From Candidatus Omnitrophota bacterium (GTDB taxonomy: Bacteria > Omnitrophota > Gorgyraeia > Zapsychrales > Fredricksoniimonadaceae): a stretch of DNA of 5,104 nt. The position numbers and the translations under genes were made by a program. Shown one piece after another: positions 3,731-5,104 of this stretch (position 1 is its first letter; every line of letters starts with the position of its first letter). The stretch lies in assembly GCA_016196515.1 (NCBI GenBank), contig JACPXN010000088.1, positions 1 to 5,104 of the forward strand, in the 5' to 3' direction. Under the pieces are notes generated by a model. It saw only the letters and a list, made by a program, of their open reading frames with translations, did not search any database and had not been told where the DNA came from.

Positions 3731-5104
3731 TGCGTTCATTGATCTGTGCCGCGGCATTTGCCCTTGTTGTTGCGTGGACATTACCCGGACAGACCCAGGG
3801 CCAGCAGGCCCCGCCTGCCCCGCCTGCGGCGGGGCCTGTCGGCGGGGCAGGGGCGTCCGTGCCGGCTGTTCCTCCGGCGCTTGTTGTGGTCGTGCCGTCG
3901 GAAAACGGGCTGGTGTCTCTGGATTTTCAGGACGCGGATATCCGCAATGTCCTCAAGGTGCTTTCTTATAAGAGCGGGGTCAACATCGTGGCCGGCCCCG
4001 AGGTGACGGGGGTGATCACCATCCAGTTGACAGATGTGCCGTGGCAAAAAGCGCTGGACGTGATCCTGGCGACCTACGGCTATGGGTATGATCGCAAAGG
4101 CAATATCATCACCGTCACCACCATTCAAAATCTTAAGAAACGCAGGGAGGACAATCAAACGCTCCAGGACCAGGAACCGCTGGTGACCAAGACCTATAGT
4201 TTGAATTTTGCCAAGGCCTCGGAGGTGGTGGAATCCATCAACAAGATCAAGACCGGCCGCGGCAATATCAATTTTGACCAGCGCACCAACGTGCTCATTG
4301 TCCGTGATGTGGCCGGTAATATAGAACTTTTGGACGGCGTCATCAGGACCTTGGACAGCGTGACCCCGCAGGTTTTGATCGAAGCCAAGGTGGTGGAGAC
4401 AACCTTAAGCAACACCGAGAATCTGGGGATCACTTGGGCGGTCGGAGGGACCGCCACCGGTGCGCAGCATTCGACGAGTTTTCCTTTCACCCAAGAGACC
4501 AATAAGCTGATCCCTTCCGGTGCTACGGTGAGCAGCAACACTTTTAAATACGGGACCCTGGATGCCTCCGGGCTTTCGGCCACGCTGGAAATGCTCCATA
4601 AGCGCACGGACACCAATATCCTTTCGAGCCCGAGCATCGTGACGCTGGACAATAACACGGCCAAGATCGTCATCGGGAGCCAGTACCCCATTCCGCAGTA
4701 CACCTACAACAGTGACCAGGCCAAGTTGCAGTTGTCGGGCTGGAATTATATGGATATCGGGATCATTTTTGAGGTCACACCGCACGTGAACAATGCGGGT
4801 CTGGTCACCCTGGACCTGCAGCCGACCATTACGGCGATCACGGATTACGTGCTGGTGGACCCGGCGGCAACGGCCAAGGTGCCGGTTTTGAGCACCGAAC
4901 AGGCTAAGACCAAGGTTATGATTTTAGACGGGCAGACTTTAGTCATCGCGGGATTGATCAAGAACAAGACGTCGTTCACCAAGAGGAAGGTGCCGTTGTT
5001 GGGCGATATTCCGGTCATCGGCGAGATCTTCAGGAAAAAAGAGGACCAGACCGACAAGACCGAACTTCTGATATTCTTGACCCCGCACATCATCACGGCG
5101 AATA
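3730..5104 (+). CDS. pilQ: Type IV pilus secretin PilQ, compact form, 3' end beyond window
   Basis: The frame from ATG 3730 stays open to the window edge, showing 458 residues. It starts with a signal peptide (about 1-24), then a Pro/Gly/Ala linker (26-41) made wholly of GC-rich palindromes. Next come an STN/N0 domain (about 62-129, SLDFQDADIRNVLKVLSY), an N1/NHN domain (about 154-210, LNFAKASEVVESIN) and the secretin barrel domain (about 214-457). The barrel domain includes NILSSPSIVTLDN (296-308), the secretin signature from GQTLVIAGLI through VPLLGDIPVIGEIF (401-434), and the C-terminal ELLIFLTPHII. Only a few residues are probably missing. Oligomers of this protein form the outer-membrane pore for the pilus. 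AMIN domains and extra N domains of larger PilQ proteins are absent, making it short. The start shares one base with the pilP stop (TGATG), with purine-rich GGGGAAGG just upstream. GspD is a fold relative; context favours PilQ. Confidence 0.93.
   Translation, partial: MRSLICAAAFALVVAWTLPGQTQGQQAPPAPPAAGPVGGAGASVPAVPPALVVVVPSENGLVSLDFQDADIRNVLKVLSYKSGVNIVAGPEVTGVITIQLTDVPWQKALDVILATYGYGYDRKGNIITVTTIQNLKKRREDNQTLQDQEPLVTKTYSLNFAKASEVVESINKIKTGRGNINFDQRTNVLIVRDVAGNIELLDGVIRTLDSVTPQVLIEAKVVETTLSNTENLGITWAVGGTATGAQHSTSFPFTQETNKLIPSGATVSSNTFKYGTLDASGLSATLEMLHKRTDTNILSSPSIVTLDNNTAKIVIGSQYPIPQYTYNSDQAKLQLSGWNYMDIGIIFEVTPHVNNAGLVTLDLQPTITAITDYVLVDPAATAKVPVLSTEQAKTKVMILDGQTLVIAGLIKNKTSFTKRKVPLLGDIPVIGEIFRKKEDQTDKTELLIFLTPHIITAN
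3804..3851. repeat. Compound GC-rich palindrome inside pilQ
   Basis: Four arms follow each other: A CAGGCCCCGCC (3805-3815), B CCTGCCCCGCC (3814-3824), A' GGCGGGGCCTG (3828-3838) and B' GGCGGGGCAGG (3841-3851). A pairs with A' over 11 bp and B with B' over 11 bp, an interlocked order. Alternatively B/A' (8 bp, TGC loop) nests inside A/B' (8 bp). The block codes for residues 26-41 of PilQ, between the signal peptide and the N0 domain. Its outer arms match pilM site 1. Confidence 0.75.

Noticed and set aside
3746..4006. Open frames on + and - strands at the start of pilQ (about 65-125 codons)
   Set aside because: They overlap the clear secretin frame, and the stop-poor GC palindromes explain why they stay open.

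Overview
This window is the assembly core of a bacterial type IV pilus (or closely related type II secretion-like) locus. All genes are on the + strand, in the order pilC (3' end only), a type IV pilin gene, pilM, pilN, pilO, a pilP-like gene and pilQ (secretin, running to the window edge). The protein features suggest a diderm bacterium, because an outer-membrane secretin and periplasmic alignment proteins are present. The short GspG-like pilin, the compact secretin without AMIN domains, and the many small GC-rich palindromes inside genes remind me of uncultivated groups such as Omnitrophota. That placement is recollection and inference only.

Layout. Bases 1-222 are the C-terminal third of the inner-membrane platform protein PilC. 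Bases 223-502 hold no intact gene. They contain a candidate extended -10 promoter, a decayed pilin copy that keeps only the ribosome-binding/start region and the 3' end, an orphan perfect Shine-Dalgarno sequence, and a predicted long-range stem in the pilin leader. The pilin gene (503-907) is followed at once by a strong intrinsic terminator (930-960), a second perfect hairpin (963-987) and a dispersed-repeat hairpin (987-1010). This 130-base block separates pilin transcription from the machinery genes. From 1064 to the window end, pilM-pilN-pilO-pilP-pilQ form one tightly coupled operon: three junctions are ATGA overlaps and the fourth is a one-base TGATG overlap.

How the genes work together. 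PilC is the membrane platform on which the assembly motors act. The pilin is the fibre subunit, processed by a prepilin peptidase encoded elsewhere. PilM is a cytoplasmic actin-like protein that binds the PilN N-terminal tail. PilN and PilO are single-pass proteins forming the periplasmic alignment complex. PilP links that complex to the periplasmic N-domains of the PilQ secretin channel.

The most unusual signals are (1) the pilin remnant upstream of the intact pilin gene, and (2) a family of short GC-rich palindromes lying in frame inside pilM (three sites) and pilQ (one compound site). They encode Gly/Pro/Ala-rich loops, and two sites look like one palindrome nested in the loop of another. 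I saw no CRISPR array, tRNA, rRNA, transposase or clearly foreign gene.
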